Positions 1 to 13,485 of a stretch of DNA of 64,000 nt are shown one piece after another (the first letter of the stretch is position 1; each line of letters starts with the position of its first letter). The translations under genes and the position numbers were made by a program. This stretch comes from Apteryx mantelli. Its lineage: Eukaryota > Chordata > Aves > Apterygiformes > Apterygidae. Location of the stretch: the NCBI RefSeq assembly GCF_036417845.1, contig NC_089984.1, positions 3,162,001 to 3,226,000 of the forward strand, in the 5' to 3' direction. The notes below the pieces were generated by a model that saw only the letters and a program-made list of their open reading frames with translations, made no database searches and was not told the DNA's origin.

Positions 1-601
1 TATACAATGATTTAGAGAGAGGAGAGCATGCTCTGAAATGTCACCATAAATAAATCTGCAAAGTTGCATACATATAAAAACTCAAAGTACAGAAACTTCA
101 TGCAGGGACTAATACTGCATAAAATTTACAAAATGAATAAATAAATGCCTTTTAATTTTAAAATGTTTTTCAATTCATATTTAAAAATAATTTTAAATAC
201 CTTTTATTTGTCTCTGTCATTTACAGCCTCTAAGGTTTGACCTGTTTCAGACTTTTCACAGCTAGCATGAAGAGTCATTGAGTAAACAGGATCCAAAGGG
301 CTTTAAGGGCTTTTACGTTTTACTACTTTTTTGAGATCTCAACAGACAACAAAGGGTTTGAAGGTTACAGTTTAAAAGGAAGATGTTTCCAAGATGTCTA
401 AAGGTGAATCAATGTGAACTTACTGGTCTTACGTCTCCCACCACTTGTTAATTCTCCTGCCTTCAGCTGCTTCCAGTACTGTTATTCTGTTTAAAAAAAA
501 AAAAAGAAAAAAAATTTCCATATTCCTGGGCCACTGTCCTTGAGCGCTACATTACTACACACCCTGAATGTGTGAATGGATGGGTGGATGCTGCTGCCCA
601 C
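1..601. other. Intergenic, AT-rich, no gene seen
   Basis: AT-rich sequence with an A-rich tract at 492-514. I see no supported feature apart from that tract. Confidence 0.6.
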
Positions 602-664
602 CTGAAGATGTTGGGCACTAAACTTGTCCCCGTGCAGCTCCTGTAGATAGTTCACCTTGCTGGC
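602..664 (-). other. Exon-like 63-nt segment of unknown gene (candidate)
   Basis: Read on the minus strand, a run of about 20 T (669-688) plus GCAG makes a textbook acceptor, followed by 21 open codons (Ala-Ser-Lys-Val-Asn-Tyr-Leu-Gln-Glu-Leu-His-Gly-Asp-Lys-Phe and on to His-Leu-Gln) and then CAG|GTGGGC, an acceptable donor. I do not recognise the peptide. The poly-T may equally be a chance A-tract, and no partner exon is evident, so this stays a candidate. Confidence 0.2.
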
Positions 665-3600
665 CTGCAAAAAAAAAAAAAAAAAAAACAGACAAACTCC
701 CAGCATAGTGTTTGTTCAACCGCAACAATCTTTCACCAGCTCTTTGCATTTGTCCCAGAGAGAAAGTCACTTTTGCACCCACTGGCCTCCAGAGCAAGCT
801 CCCTTTAAGGACCATACCACTGCCATGCCTGGAAAGCACTGGCACAGCTTACTGGTGGAGAAGAATGATGTGGGGCTGGAAATCTCTCCCCCGATACCTG
901 CCTCAAAACCGAAGAAATTCTGTCCCAAGCCATCTTTCACTTGGGCTGGACTATGGGTTTCCATCCAGATCCCCATGGATAGAAATTGCAGCAGAAAGTC
1001 CTCACCACAACATACCTTCTGCAAGCAGCAAAAAATTAGTTTATTGACCCAAACTATGCATCCTTCTAGTTCTTTCCCAAGGAAAGTTTCTAGGAGAATT
1101 GCAAAGGAGTGTAAATAAAGTGATTTCTGTCTTTGAAGAAATTTGCAGAAGAAAGAAGATTATTCTTCCGCCTGCTCACTCTAAGTTTTTTAAAAGGGAT
1201 ACGACATGAGAGGTGAATTTTACAGTCAAAGAAAGAATAAAATTTGCTGAAAAAGAAACTGATTGGGTAAAAGAAAGGGCCTAAACTGATATTAGCTTAC
1301 CTGAGAGTAAACAGAAAGCCTCCCTTCGAGTCAGTAATACATCTCCCAAAGCTTGTATAGAAGCCATATGGGAATAAGAAACTATTAAGTCAGTAACATA
1401 ACAAGATTTCCATGTCAACCTATACCCATGAAAATTATGACTACGCATCTTACATTTTCTTCTCATCTCCATGCCTCATGAGAATGGATGCATTCATATC
1501 TGCATGATGTTTTCAAGCAACTGCTACAGGTTTGGGGGAACTTGCCCTGGAAATTTCTCACTGTGTTCCTTTGCATCAAGTGAGCTTTAATAGGAGCAGC
1601 AGGATTTGAGCACATCTGAAAAATTTGTTTCTACAGGGTTTTCCTGAGGGCAAGTGGGATCTGACTCAATTTTTAAGACATCAACACATTATCTTTCAGA
1701 GTGAGGGCCATCCTTTTGCAGGAATCAATGTTTGCTCCCACGACCTCTGCCAAACTCACAGGAGCAGGAGACAGCCCCTCAGCTCTGATGAAGAAGCCAA
1801 GATCATTAGAGACAGTGACCATTGCCCAGATGCACACAGCCCCTCAGTATTAGATGCTCCTGCCATTCACCAGTCATCTAGGTAAGGAAGTAGCAAGATC
1901 ATTTCGCACTGAAGATAATTACAACCTATTTCTATGATCTCCAGGATACACATGATCCCTCAGGCAACCCAAGCAGGAACGCAAACACTCAGCTGGTCAA
2001 CAGCCAGTGATGACACTGATGGACATGTCAGTGGGATGCATGGAAGCAGGTCCTGCAGACTCAGGAACAAAAACCAGTCTCTCCTTCCAGAGCCACTGCA
2101 CAAGCTGCACTCCAGTGTCACCAGGGAAGACATGAATTTGCAAATGCTGAGCATGACCCACAGCACTGCCGCCATGAAAGGGAGCCAAAAGATCTCCATG
2201 AGACAGCCATAGAGCCAAACAAAGGAGAGGAAGGATAAGAGCAGTTGCTTCTCTCTGTGACATTACAGGAGATGCCAATTGTATGTAGACTGTCCTGAAT
2301 GTCACTTTCCAGCACTTTGTTTTAGGTTTGAACAGACAGATAGGCACCAAAGAGAACTTCTTTGCATGAAAAGAATAGCCCAAACAGCTGGGTGAGACTC
2401 CACAGCAGATCCTGGAGATAGCAGCTTTACAACACCCTCCAAAGATGGATGCCCCAAGGAAAGCTTTGAGATGATCTTCCCCAGGGTAAACTCACACCAG
2501 CAGTCTCCAAAGGGGCCAAAGCCAGCACCTTGTGATCAGTGCCAGCTCCACGGTTGGAGGAAGCCTTCACCAGCTGCTCGAGCAAGAAATGCCAAATCTC
2601 AGACCTCACACTTCATCCAAAGTTTGGACAAGAGGCAGAAGTAGAATTTCTCAGGTACACGGTCCTCTCCAAGGCAGTAGCCAAGCCTGGGTCAGAAGCT
2701 GACATCACCATCTGCATGAACAGCACAAAGTCCTCAGGGAAGGCAGAAGAGCCAGCTCAGCAGAGAAAAGTGCTACTCAGCACAAAAGACCAAGTGACAG
2801 AGCATCCTGATTCAACAGGGGAGGAAGAGGACCTGGAACAGTGGTCGGGAGACTGGGGTGGGGAGGGGGGGTTGTCTTTTTTTACACTCCACTCACTAAG
2901 CCAGAGGAGAGAGGCTAGACCGCAGCCTTTACCAATACAGCAAGAGAAAATATTCCAGTCTCGCGCAACTGTGCACAACAACACCTTCATGAGAATTGCC
3001 ACAAGGCACCCCTTCAGCAAGACCTCATTGCTCTTTTAAGCATGCTGGACAAGGGCTGCTATAAGCTTTTGAAATACAAATCCTTAAAAACATTTTCAGT
3101 CTTGATGCTATTTAGTGTGGCCCTTATTGCATGATAAACTAAACTAGAGAGTGGCATAATACATGACAAATATATGTCAATGAGGCAAGGAAACATAGAA
3201 AACATTCTGCCACAAATGTATTGACATAAAACTGTTGACTCCAGTTGAGCCCTGCAGATTTACACAGAGCAATGGTTTGGCCTCCTACACATAACTGTTT
3301 GGTCTTCATGCTTTTAACAAGCTTTTTGCACAAAATGAAAACAGAATTAGACCCGCAACATTTGAATATCGAATGCAGGAGCTCAGAGACCACCTCCATA
3401 CAAAGAAACAGCTTGTTTCAATGTCAGAACCCCCTTGACAGGTAGGCAATCCTGCTGCAGTCCAGAGGAAAGTACTTATCTAGTAATGAACATTTTTGCT
3501 TCTATCGTGCAATTATTCCACCATTAGATTTTTGCATTTGATCGGCTGCTTGTTTTAGACGGCTTCACACCACACTTCTGATTGCCTGCAGTGCTTTGCA

Positions 3601-6600
3601 CATTGTGGTTTGCTCTGTTACTGCACTAATGGGGCTGAAAGGGGCAGAATCACCCTGAAGCTGCATGTTTCTCTCTGTGAAAACTATTTCTTTAATCAAA
3701 CTGATTATCTAAATTGAGGTCATGAGGTAGGTATGTTTGAGAATTATTTTGTATAATCAGGGCTGGGGAAAAGAAAATTCAGGGCTTGCTAGATCAGCAA
3801 GCTGTGACCTTGCTTCCAAAGTCAGCAGGCCACAGAAAGAAATTAGGTCCATCATGCAAAGTTAAACAAAAGACTGTTCCATTTAGGCAAGAAAAAATGA
3901 CTACGTAAAACTAAAACAATGAGTAATGGAAACAAAACTTAAGACTTGTTGTACACTCTTCAGGTTCCCACATTTTACTGCATAAAACACATACATGGGG
4001 TAACGGTTTATGAGAAGGAAGAAATGCTTTCCATCTTCTGCTATTTATTGTGGAGTATTTTAAATATGATTTATTAAGAATACCTTGAAATCAGTAGGCT
4101 CGGATCCAGTTTCTCCCACAAGTCTGCAGAGAGCTGGCTGTGGCCTCCACCTCACTGAGAGCTACCTCCCATTTGCCTTGTGATGCTCCGGGCATCCCGG
4201 AGAACTGGGAAACCCTGCTCATTCTGGGGTGACACCAGCACTGAGGGACTGACAGGCCATCAGAGCACCCTGGCCCTGCTGGGAAGGGAGCCCAGGCAGG
4301 CTGCAAGCCAAGACAAACCTCCCCAGTGCAGCCAGGACCCTCCTGGGTTTCACATGCTGCTGAAGTTGAGGCCATTTTTCAGCCTGACACCATCAAAGGT
4401 GGCAGGTTTTTTTATTATTTATAGAGATAACATGCATCCTGTACATCGGGCCTCACTCCAGTTTACTCTGCAGACTGTACATTCAACATAAGCACCCCTT
4501 TTCTTCCCCTGAATTTTCTTCAGCTGATGCCACATAGAGCTCTAGCTCTTTAGAACAAGAAGTCCCTTGGCTTATGGACATGTAGTCTTCTTGACAGGAT
4601 TTTTTGCCTTTCTATATTCCCTTTGGATGTGGTATCTATCTATCTCTGGAACATGCAACAGATTAGGACAGACACTGTTGCCTGGGGCGGTTGCCCACAC
4701 TCGGTTTCTAAGAGGTCATTTTTAATGAAGAAAGTTCCTTTTGGATAGTTCTTGAGTAGAAACCAGATCTATATTTACTGAAAACAGGATAATACTCAAC
4801 ATTTCAGCCACTCGGCTAAGCAACGTGACAAAAAATTCAGAGGATAACCTAAAAAAATAGGAAAGTGAATCACTTCCAAGAGTGAAAGGAACAGGATAGT
4901 CTTGTTTCTGCAGGCAAAACCAGAACATCAGCCTTTAAACAAGAAAAAAAGGGAAATGCACCATAGGTAAAACACTAATGGCATCTCGCTTTTAGTGCAT
5001 GCAGCAAGAAAACACTAAAAATAACAGAGGAGGGGAACTGGTCGTGGTTCTTGCTAGCTGGGCCAGTGTGACTCATTCTGCAATAAGGGAGAAGTACAAA
5101 ACAGGAGGTTGATTGGTCAAGGCGTAACATATCTGTACCCACAGAGATCATCCCAGTCAAAGCTACGCAGATGCCTTGGACCTACATCCAACTTACTGAG
5201 GCACACAGGAGCCACTCAACAAAGAGGCACACCAAGAACAACTGCGCCATCGGGAAGACGGAGTCCAGCCAGGCTCTAACATGTCTTCATAATTTGACAG
5301 CCCAGCAAAAACATTCTGCAGATGGTCTGCTGGCTTTCCACCTCCATGACGAAGCCTTCAACTGAGCAGCCAGTTTTCAGCAAGCCTGAGAGCCTGCAGC
5401 TCAGAAAGATTCGTGTTACACACTGGAAAGTCAATGATCTGCAGCAGCCCCCTCAAGGAGTGCTCTCATGCATAGTCACACACAAGGCGATGCTGCTTGG
5501 CTTACAACAGCAGTTCTCACCACAGAAAATATGATAGGGCTCAAAGCTGCCAGAAAGGGGGCAGGAACACCAAGCTTGGTAAGAAGAGCAGGGACTTGCC
5601 CATTAGTAGAGCTGCTGAAAGATAGTGAAGGTCAGCCATACAGCTTTCCTTAGGTGCAACTGTGCCTTTGCTTTGGAAAACAAAAATGCCCTTTTTATTA
5701 ACTGCTGGTAATAGCATCTCCAGCTGTAGTTTAAACACAAATTTGCAGGCAAAGTCTCAGTGGTCTCAACAAGACAAATTACCTAGACTCTCAAACCTCC
5801 AGGATTTTCTTCTACCCTGAGTTGAAAGGGAGAGGTAATACCCACAGATTCACGCACAAGCTTCATCCTTTCAGATTCTGTGATCTTTCTTCTGTCCTGC
5901 CACCAAAACAATGCATGTTTTTCTATGATTTCTAGAGCAGGTGAAATCTGAGATGGCATATACTGATCTTGACACATGTCCACATGCCTGATGTGGCAAG
6001 CTTCACTCCAGCCAGCAAAGCTGATGTTAACGTTGATGATATGTTTCCAGCTGTTAGTCTTTCTTTATTCTTCTATCAGTCACTTTTAATGAAAAGTTTA
6101 GACTTTTTTCTCTCTCACAGAATTTGTGAATGCCTCATATGGTCAAGAAATTGAGATTCTTTATAACCATAAACACTACGTATAGTTTCTGCTTGTTATA
6201 ACTCTGTCCAGATGCTGGTACTCTGTGTGCCCATGGAAATTGGGAACTCTTCTCTTTTCAGCCTCTCCAAGAACCTCAGCACTCTGACTTGCAGTGGAAA
6301 AAAAAAAAGAATGGAAAGAATGCAAAGCAACTGCATACAGCTCATAGTATTTTATTTGTTCTGGATCTAGTGAAATGGAACCAGAGCTTTGATACAGAAA
6401 ACAATAGATGCCTATTAATGACGTTGAAATGTTATTTTTCCTTGAACAGCACTCAGATTTTCCTCCTCCTCTTGCTCTGAGCAAGCAGTAGCCTCTGCAT
6501 TTGGTCCAAGCAACAGTTGTCTTGTGTGGGAGAAACCCAGAGAGCCAAACAAGTGAGAGTAGAAATAAAAGCCAAAGCTAAAGATTTCTTTGGAAATGAA

Positions 6601-9047
6601 AGAAATCTTTCTCCCGACTTCAGCTCCCAAAATTTTGCAGGAGATAAAACCACAAGAGGCAGGGTTGTCTCTTTCATCTTCTGAGGAGAACAGGAATGAA
6701 CTGCAAGGGGCTATCTACAGTAGCACAAGCACACCCATCTCCAAAGGTCCATATTCCCATCCGCTCCTCACAGTTGTGAGGGAGGCAATGAGCCAACCCT
6801 ATACATAAAAAAGGACTCTCAAAGTTTAGTCTTACTGATTTCTTCTAATCTCTTGTGAAAACTCTGGCATCCAGCCCTTTTCTGAGAGCTTGGGCTAACT
6901 TCAAAACTGATGCCATACCTACATTGCAGAAGAGCTACAGAGGCAAGCCCTCACCCTTGGATTTATATATATGGCTGAACTCCAAAAGTGACCCACTGCC
7001 ATGATGTGTGGTGATTCCCCAAGCTAGATGATAAATATCCACTGGATGATGGACAGGAGAGTCTGTCTGGTCTTCCCTTGAGTTCAGGGATAGCTGTTGA
7101 CTGCTATACACAGTCCAGCTTACAAACATGCTATGAGGAAATTTCAGGAAGGTAGAAAGGATCAACTTTCATGCACCAAAGTCCAAACACACAAGGAGAG
7201 GAGAAAGAGGAATCCCTACCTGGAAAAGATGGTTGGAGGAAGGCAAGGGGATGTTCTCATTTTTCCCAAGCAAAAAAGTCGTCTTGTGTCTTTCCCAGGT
7301 TGATTCCCTCCTTCCCACACCCCTCCACCAAATCTTTCTATAAACTGGATGTTTGGCAGGATAAATGAGCAACAAATGCAGTTAACAAGGGAAGAAGGAT
7401 CTGACTGACATTCAGAGAACTAAATCCTAGTTGGTTCTCTTCTGCAGTAGAAAGCAAGCAGAGGTCAATGCATTTGGGACAGCCACCTCCAATCCTTTCT
7501 CCTATACCTCAGCACTTCCTATGCAGAAATCTGGATACACTAGTGTGAAGGCCCTGAGAAGGTGAGAACACACGGAAACAGTTCACAGTCACCAAAGTGG
7601 CTTGGACATCTGCTGGGAAATGATAAAGAAAGGTGCAACAGTAGGCCTCAAACCCTCAGTCTGTTCCTCTCTTAATATTGTCTCAGGCTCTCAAACAAAG
7701 CAAATACTCACCAAGGAACTCTCAGGGACTAAGACTGCAATCAAATGAAAGGAACTAGCCTTCTTGAACTGATATAACATAGCAGTCCACACTTCTGGCG
7801 AAAGAGAAGTCAATGACCACTTGGTTGAAGCACAGTTTGGCCCCTACCCTGCTACCCTGCTCTTCAAAGGTGGAGGGGGGGAAGAGTTGTGAGATGTCAG
7901 TGTAAACTACAAACCACATGCTGGGCATGGTGCGGGGACAAATCCATAACCCAGAGGAAGCTCACGGCAATGTCACTGCCTTGGATGCATCCTTGTAGGT
8001 CAAGCCCTCCCCCAAGGTTTGGCAGCCCGTGGGTCCCAAATTTGCTGAGGCCCTAGAAGAACTTGTACTCAACTGTTGATTGTGTCTGGGGTGTTTTTGG
8101 TTTATTTTTAACCTCTTGGATAGGAAAGAGGCAGTATCTGCAGTCCAGCCAAGTGCATGTACATGACTCCTTCAAACCATCTCGGAACTTGAGAAGAAAA
8201 ACAGATGAACACCACTTCTCCATGCAGGGAGCTCCCACAATGAAAAGAGAGGGGCTGGAGGCTGGATGATTCACTTGTAAAGACACACTTAAGCAGGATA
8301 TGCTTAAAACAGAAAGAGAGAGAAGCAGGGTAGAAAAAGGGCACAGCAAGTCCAGCAGCAATCAGCTGCAACACCATTGTCTGTTAGGCAGGGTGAGGGG
8401 AATGATCAAAAGGGGTTTCCAAGAACCACAAGTCAGAAGACAAGTGAGACTTAGCTGGTTTCAAAATACACTGTCTTTCTCCACAACATCATTATTTTAA
8501 ACATCACTTAGACAGGCAGAAACCACAATCATCTCAAAGCGTTTGAAATCTTACCTTGTGATAAACGGTAAATGTGAGAGAACAGTGAGTTTCTTTGCAG
8601 TTAACCACATTTAGTGTGTCTGGCAGACACCAAGGCTCAGGCATGCACAAATAAGATGCCACCCTGAGAGATGATCACAACCGGTCCAGGAGGCATTGCT
8701 GAAACAGTACAGAGAGATTTGCATGATTATAATGAGAAGCCTGCCAAGCCCACAGTGTGTAAAACATCTCTAAGAGATCTCTAAAGCTCTTCTAAACTGC
8801 ATGCAGCACTTGGGGAATACTGGCTTCATTGCTGGAAGGGAAAATTCTCCTTTGCATCCAAGAAAATCAAGCAATCAAAGACCTATGTACTTTAGTGAGA
8901 TCCTCCTGGATGTCTTTGTTCTGGTATGCCTGGAACTAGTAAGTGCTGGCATAATGAGATGTGTATCTTTTCATTAGGTGAGTCCCCTACTGATCATGTG
9001 AAGCAGAAATGGAGGCAGTAGAAAGATTGCCAAAGATAATCTTCTAC
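665..9047. other. Intergenic, no gene identified
   Basis: Starts with an A20 tract at 669-688. A moderately GC-rich stretch around 1,600-3,040 carries several plus-strand frames of 86-166 codons (the longest at 2,539-3,039); their composition is Ser/Gln/His-rich, they match nothing I know, and no splice-linked structure ties them together. A G-rich run sits at 2,854-2,871. The rest, including the GC-richer 4,130-4,400 patch, shows nothing I can name. Confidence 0.5.
2854..2871 (+). other. G-rich run, possible G-quadruplex
   Basis: GGGGTGGGGAGGGGGGG on the plus strand gives several closely spaced runs of at least three G with one-base loops, a composition able to form an intramolecular quadruplex. 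Confidence 0.5.
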
Positions 9048-9240
9048 TAAGCTGGTCGGAGCCAGGAGCACCTGATCCAGGACGAGCTGGGAGGAAGCTG
9101 GTCTTGCTGGGTCTGGGCCACGGGGAGGCTGGGAGGGTCTGCAAGCAGCCCCCAACTGTGGGATGGGCAGGTACAGAGGGGTTCCAACAGGTCTTTGGCT
9201 AGAAGTGAATCTGGCAAAATCTTGGGACAAAGTAGACAGT
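9048..9240 (+). mobile_element. CR1 LINE fragment
   Basis: Shares a long diagnostic block with the copy at 36.6 kb: an agctggtcttgctgggtctg-like segment, then a ggggaggctgggagg and gtctgcaagcagc segment, then gggatgggcaggtacagagg. It is a short, strongly diverged internal piece of CR1 in sense orientation on the plus strand. Edges are approximate. Confidence 0.6.
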
Positions 9241-12200
9241 CACCCAGTGGAGATTTCCCACTAGGAGAAGAAGAAAGGAATTTATTTAATGCTTCTCTTT
9301 ACTATTATAAGTATTAACAGCAGATGCAATGGCTGGATACATGGTTCCAAGGTTTTAAAACCCCTGTGTTCCAGTGGCTTTTATGTTATAGGTATAAACT
9401 ATGTTCCACTTGCACAAACTTTGCTGCATACATTAACAAACTAAAAAGTAAAGTAAAGTTGAATTTTGTTTGTTTTACAGCACAATTCTTTGAAACAAAG
9501 CAAGAGAAATGCCCTTATGTTTCAGAAAAACAGTACACTTGGGAATCTTTGCTGAGTTTTCTCAACAGCAGAATGTATCTTCACAGATTCATATCCACAG
9601 TTTTTCCAGGTTTTCTATGGCCTTTTTTATCTACATCATTCAATATCCACAATCTGCCCTGTTTTTCTCAGTCTTCCATATATTCACTCTCAAGTGTGTT
9701 TACAGCTAGAAACCTGACGTTAAGAGTGAACTTGAAGAGTTCCACCTGTGCATGCTCTCACCAGCTGAATATTCAATACCTACTATAAAAAAGAGCTTTC
9801 TGTCTAGGTCCTATGTATATAGAAATTTTGTGCACACTGGTATTCTAAGGGACAAAGGAGGGCCCTTACCATAAATGCATCCCTTCCGTCTCTTGATGAA
9901 ACAATACCTAGGCTAAGTTTTTCCCAGCTACTCAAAAATGACAAGTGCAGAGGTATTCAAAAGACCATACTCCAGCAAAATATGCTGTGCTTTGCAAACG
10001 CCACTGTTGTCTCCTTTGACCAGGTGTGAACCTAGATCATCTAATTATGGCATCCTTTTGCTTCATGCAAAGGTCATGATGGGTTATAGATCATACCTAT
10101 CATATTGCTAGGTTATAACCCAAGCCCTGTAAATCTAGAGTAGACTGCCAGGCACAAACTTGCTGGAGAAACACACACTAAAAAACTGGGATGCCAGGCT
10201 GGGAAGCTGGAAGAGATTTACCTCAAAAATCTGAAGAGCTGCCAAAGGATTCTCCCCAACAGCTGTGACTGTGCTTTTCCTCTATTAATATTGCTTAAGC
10301 TGAATTCAAGGCAATTATGTGCTTTGTTTTCCAGTAAGGAGTGACTTCCCTGGAAGCTGATAGTTGTTGTGTGGTCTTTATTCCGGAAATCCCAAACCAT
10401 GAGCTGCAGACCCTTCATTACAGATGTAACTTACATTGGCACAAATCCCTAATGCAAGTATGCTACTAACTCATCAACTCCAGGAAAATTCCCAAACTTC
10501 AGCACTCTGCTGATAAGGAATTTTGGATCGAAGAGCCCAATTCTAAAAATCAAATAAAGATGAAAAATCTGTACCTTCTCCATAATACTTTGAATAAAAT
10601 ACAGCTTAGCACATGAGGGGAGCTTGACACTGCCACTGAGCCCAGTTACTGAATTCTTTGCATGCGCATTGGTCTGTCAAGCTGTGGTTGCTAATGAAAA
10701 CATGTGGCTCCAGTCCTTACTTTCAGTCCCCAAACTTCCAAATATTTGATAACACAGACATTTGAAAGGCAGTGTTTGTGATTCACTTTTTCCTCTCGCT
10801 CCTTTTCTTTTTTCAAACAAGAATTCACTAGATAAATAAGTTATGTTTACCTTCAAGAACCACCTTTCCACTACCAAAAAAAGGGTTGATGGGCAAGAAA
10901 GCAACCAACACTTTTTCTCTGTGACCTCCATCCAAGACCTGCTGACAGGCCCCTCCTGCTCTTCAGTCCTCTTGGCTCTGGTCACAAGATCAGTTTGCAG
11001 AGTCAGTGCCCATATCTCCAAAGCAAATTAGTACAGCTGAAACATCTGCGCAGCAAGACTGCGATAATAGATACTTCCTAGTAAGCTCAACATGCATTTC
11101 TCTTGCTGATTTCAGCCAAATTGGGATTTCACCCAAAAGCTTTCATTTGAGCAGGCTAATTTAAGCGGCATTGGCGGCAACTTGCTTGCTCAGGTTAGGG
11201 AGCAATTTTTGTAAAAGAGCAATAGGGATCTTTTGCAAAAAAGAAAAAAGTTATCACTGGCACATTTTTGGTTTTGCCAGTGATGATAGTAAAAATCATT
11301 ACTTTCCTACAGCAGAGTGCTCTCTGCTATGAAAACTGAGGCCAAGAATCTCTCTGGGTGTAGATCCAGCCCTCCAACAGCTGTACTGCCTGCCCACAAA
11401 ACACAGGACGAGTGTAGCACAAGTCATGCAGGACATACTGTGTTGATCATTGGTGTGATGTGCATGTAACACACCGGGGCCAGAGGACAAGATGTGCGCT
11501 ATAACCTTGAGGTGTTCAGCATCACCATATCTAGCCTGACTGCTCCGTGGACCTCTGGACATGATCACAAGTGCAAGATGACCTCACCAGAAAGGGACCT
11601 GAGTGTCTCTATAGGTAATATCAGTCCCCTATGCACATTATAGGGACCTGCCTAGGGAACAGGAGCACAGGATGAGTCAAAACTGCCCCTTTCCCACCAT
11701 GGGCTACTGCGTGGGGTGTTCACCTTGAAGCCCAGGATTCACTTCCCATCTCAGCTTATGGGACTCAAACACACAGTTTGCTCTAGCTGAGGAAACTATC
11801 TTGAAGCTAGTTGGACAAAGCTAGCTGTTCTTCCTGTTGAAGTGAGACATGCGCAGAAAAGAAAGACAAGATGTGCAGGGCCAAGAAAACAGAGCCTGGT
11901 TCTGCCATCCAAAGAGAAATTCCCATTTCTGCTCCAGGGAAGCTGCTTGCACATTTTGCATTCCTTTATCTTTGAGGGGAAAGCACAAAAGGCTGTAGGT
12001 TTAAAGAACACAGGAGCACAGGAGAAAAGGCAATGAAGCTGACTGGAGGGTTCCTACAGACTCAAGTGCCAAGCTGTTCTCTGCCGAGCCAAAAGAAGAA
12101 CAAATCCCATCCATAGCCACCAAGTTAGAGTTTGACTTCCAGGAGATTTGGCAATGGGGGTGGGGAGATCTTGAAGGAAGTTCTCCAAAACAGCTCTTCT

Positions 12201-12559
12201 CCCAGCCCCGCTGAGTGTGAATCAGGGCATGGGGCTAACACCTACATTCTGTTGTCCAGTTTTTCCTGTGCACCATCCCAAGCCTCCACCTCCAACAGCT
12301 CCTCCGAATTTTGTGCAAACATGGGCACATTTCCATCCATCTGCCACACTTCTCGCTGAAGGAGGACTTCCCAGGAAGATGCTGAAGAATGGAACAATCC
12401 CTGCAGCTCAAACCTGTATCCTTATCCTGCCTTCAGCAGCAGTCAGTAACAGATACTTATTACTGAAGAACAGAGCAAGCATGTAGCTATATATCCCCAG
12501 AAAGCTCTACCAGAATCCATAAACTTGGAGCTCAAGTACTTCACTGAATTAGAGGTGGT
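9241..12559. other. Intergenic, no gene identified
   Basis: Unique sequence. The plus-strand frame at 9,324-9,788 (154 codons) is Phe/Ser-rich, without a recognisable domain, and looks like chance. I see no other structure. Confidence 0.5.
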
Positions 12560-12905
12560 ATCAGCATAATTAGCAGCTTCCTATGCAGATTTTTTTTTTC
12601 CTTTAGTATATTCCTAGCAGATCTTTCTTCCATGGCTTCCATGGCATCCCATCTCTTTTTGAGCCCGTGTAAACCTGTAGCACCTTTGGCATCCTCTGGC
12701 AGAGAGTTCCACAGATTTACTCCACGCACCAGCCATGCCCTCTGTCAGCGCTGATCCCACCACTTGCTAGCTGCATTGGAGTATCTCTTGTGTTGTGAGA
12801 GTTGGTGAACATTTGTTCCATTTTTTTTCTGGGCTGAAAAATCCAAGATGGTTTAATTGTTCCTCAGCTGGAAACTGTTCCAGACGTCATCACTCCAGTT
12901 TTTTG
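12560..12905 (-). mobile_element. Ancient CR1/L3-type LINE fragment
   Basis: On the minus strand the segment matches an old CR1 subfamily: the Leu-Trp-Asn-Ser-Leu-Pro-Glu-Asp block (12,660-12,715), and the plus-strand words gagagttccacagatttac and gggctgaaaaatcc followed by tcctcagctggaaactgttcc, hallmarks of the CR1 3' region. Stops and indels break any frame. It abuts a different CR1 piece at about 12,906. Confidence 0.65.
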
Positions 12906-13485
12906 TAATGAGGAAGTTTCTCCTTATGTCCAACATAAATGTCTCAAGCCACACCTTTGTCTCTTGTTATATTGTCTGGCACTACTGAGAAGAGATGGCT
13001 CCACCACCTTGTAAGTGCCCTTCAAGTTGCTGCAAGCTGCTCTTGGATTTCCCCTTTCTTGAACAGGGATGCCCAAGACTGGACACAGTATCCAGATGTG
13101 ACCTCCTCAGCGTTGAATAGAGGAGGAAATAATTTCTTTCAATCTACTGTCCACACTGCTCTTAACATAGCCCAGGATGTGGTTTGCCTTTTCTGCTGTG
13201 AGAGAAGACATTGGGTCATATTCAACACAGCGTCTGCTATAACCCCAAGGTCCTTTCCAGGAGAGCTGCTCAGCCAGTTGGTTTCCAGCCTGCATCTGTG
13301 CATGGGGTTATTCCACCCCCAATACAGGACTTTGCACATCTCTTTGCTGAACTTCAGGAAGTTTCTGTTGGCCCAATCCCCAAGTTTCTCAAGGTCCCTC
13401 TGGACTGAAGCTCTGCTATTCTCAGCATCTCAGCCACTCCCCCTAGTTTTGCATTGTCCACAGAGTTGCTGAGGGTGCGCTCTGT
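12906..13485 (-). mobile_element. CR1 LINE fragment, younger type
   Basis: The plus strand reads the antisense of CR1: aggaagtttctccttatgtc, then ctggacacagtatccagatg, then a ccccaaggtcctttcc segment, then gcatggggttattcc, then tgcattgtccacagagttgc and tgagggtgcgctctgt, all in the consensus order. An internal deletion of roughly 100-150 bp is suggested near 13,010-13,060. The 177-codon plus-strand frame at 12,939-13,472 is antisense CR1, not a gene. Confidence 0.85.

Noticed and set aside
2539..3039. 166-codon plus-strand open frame
   Set aside because: Composition unlike a folded protein, includes a translated G-run, and no exon structure links it to its neighbours.
12939..13472. 177-codon plus-strand open frame
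   Set aside because: It is the antisense of a CR1 fragment.
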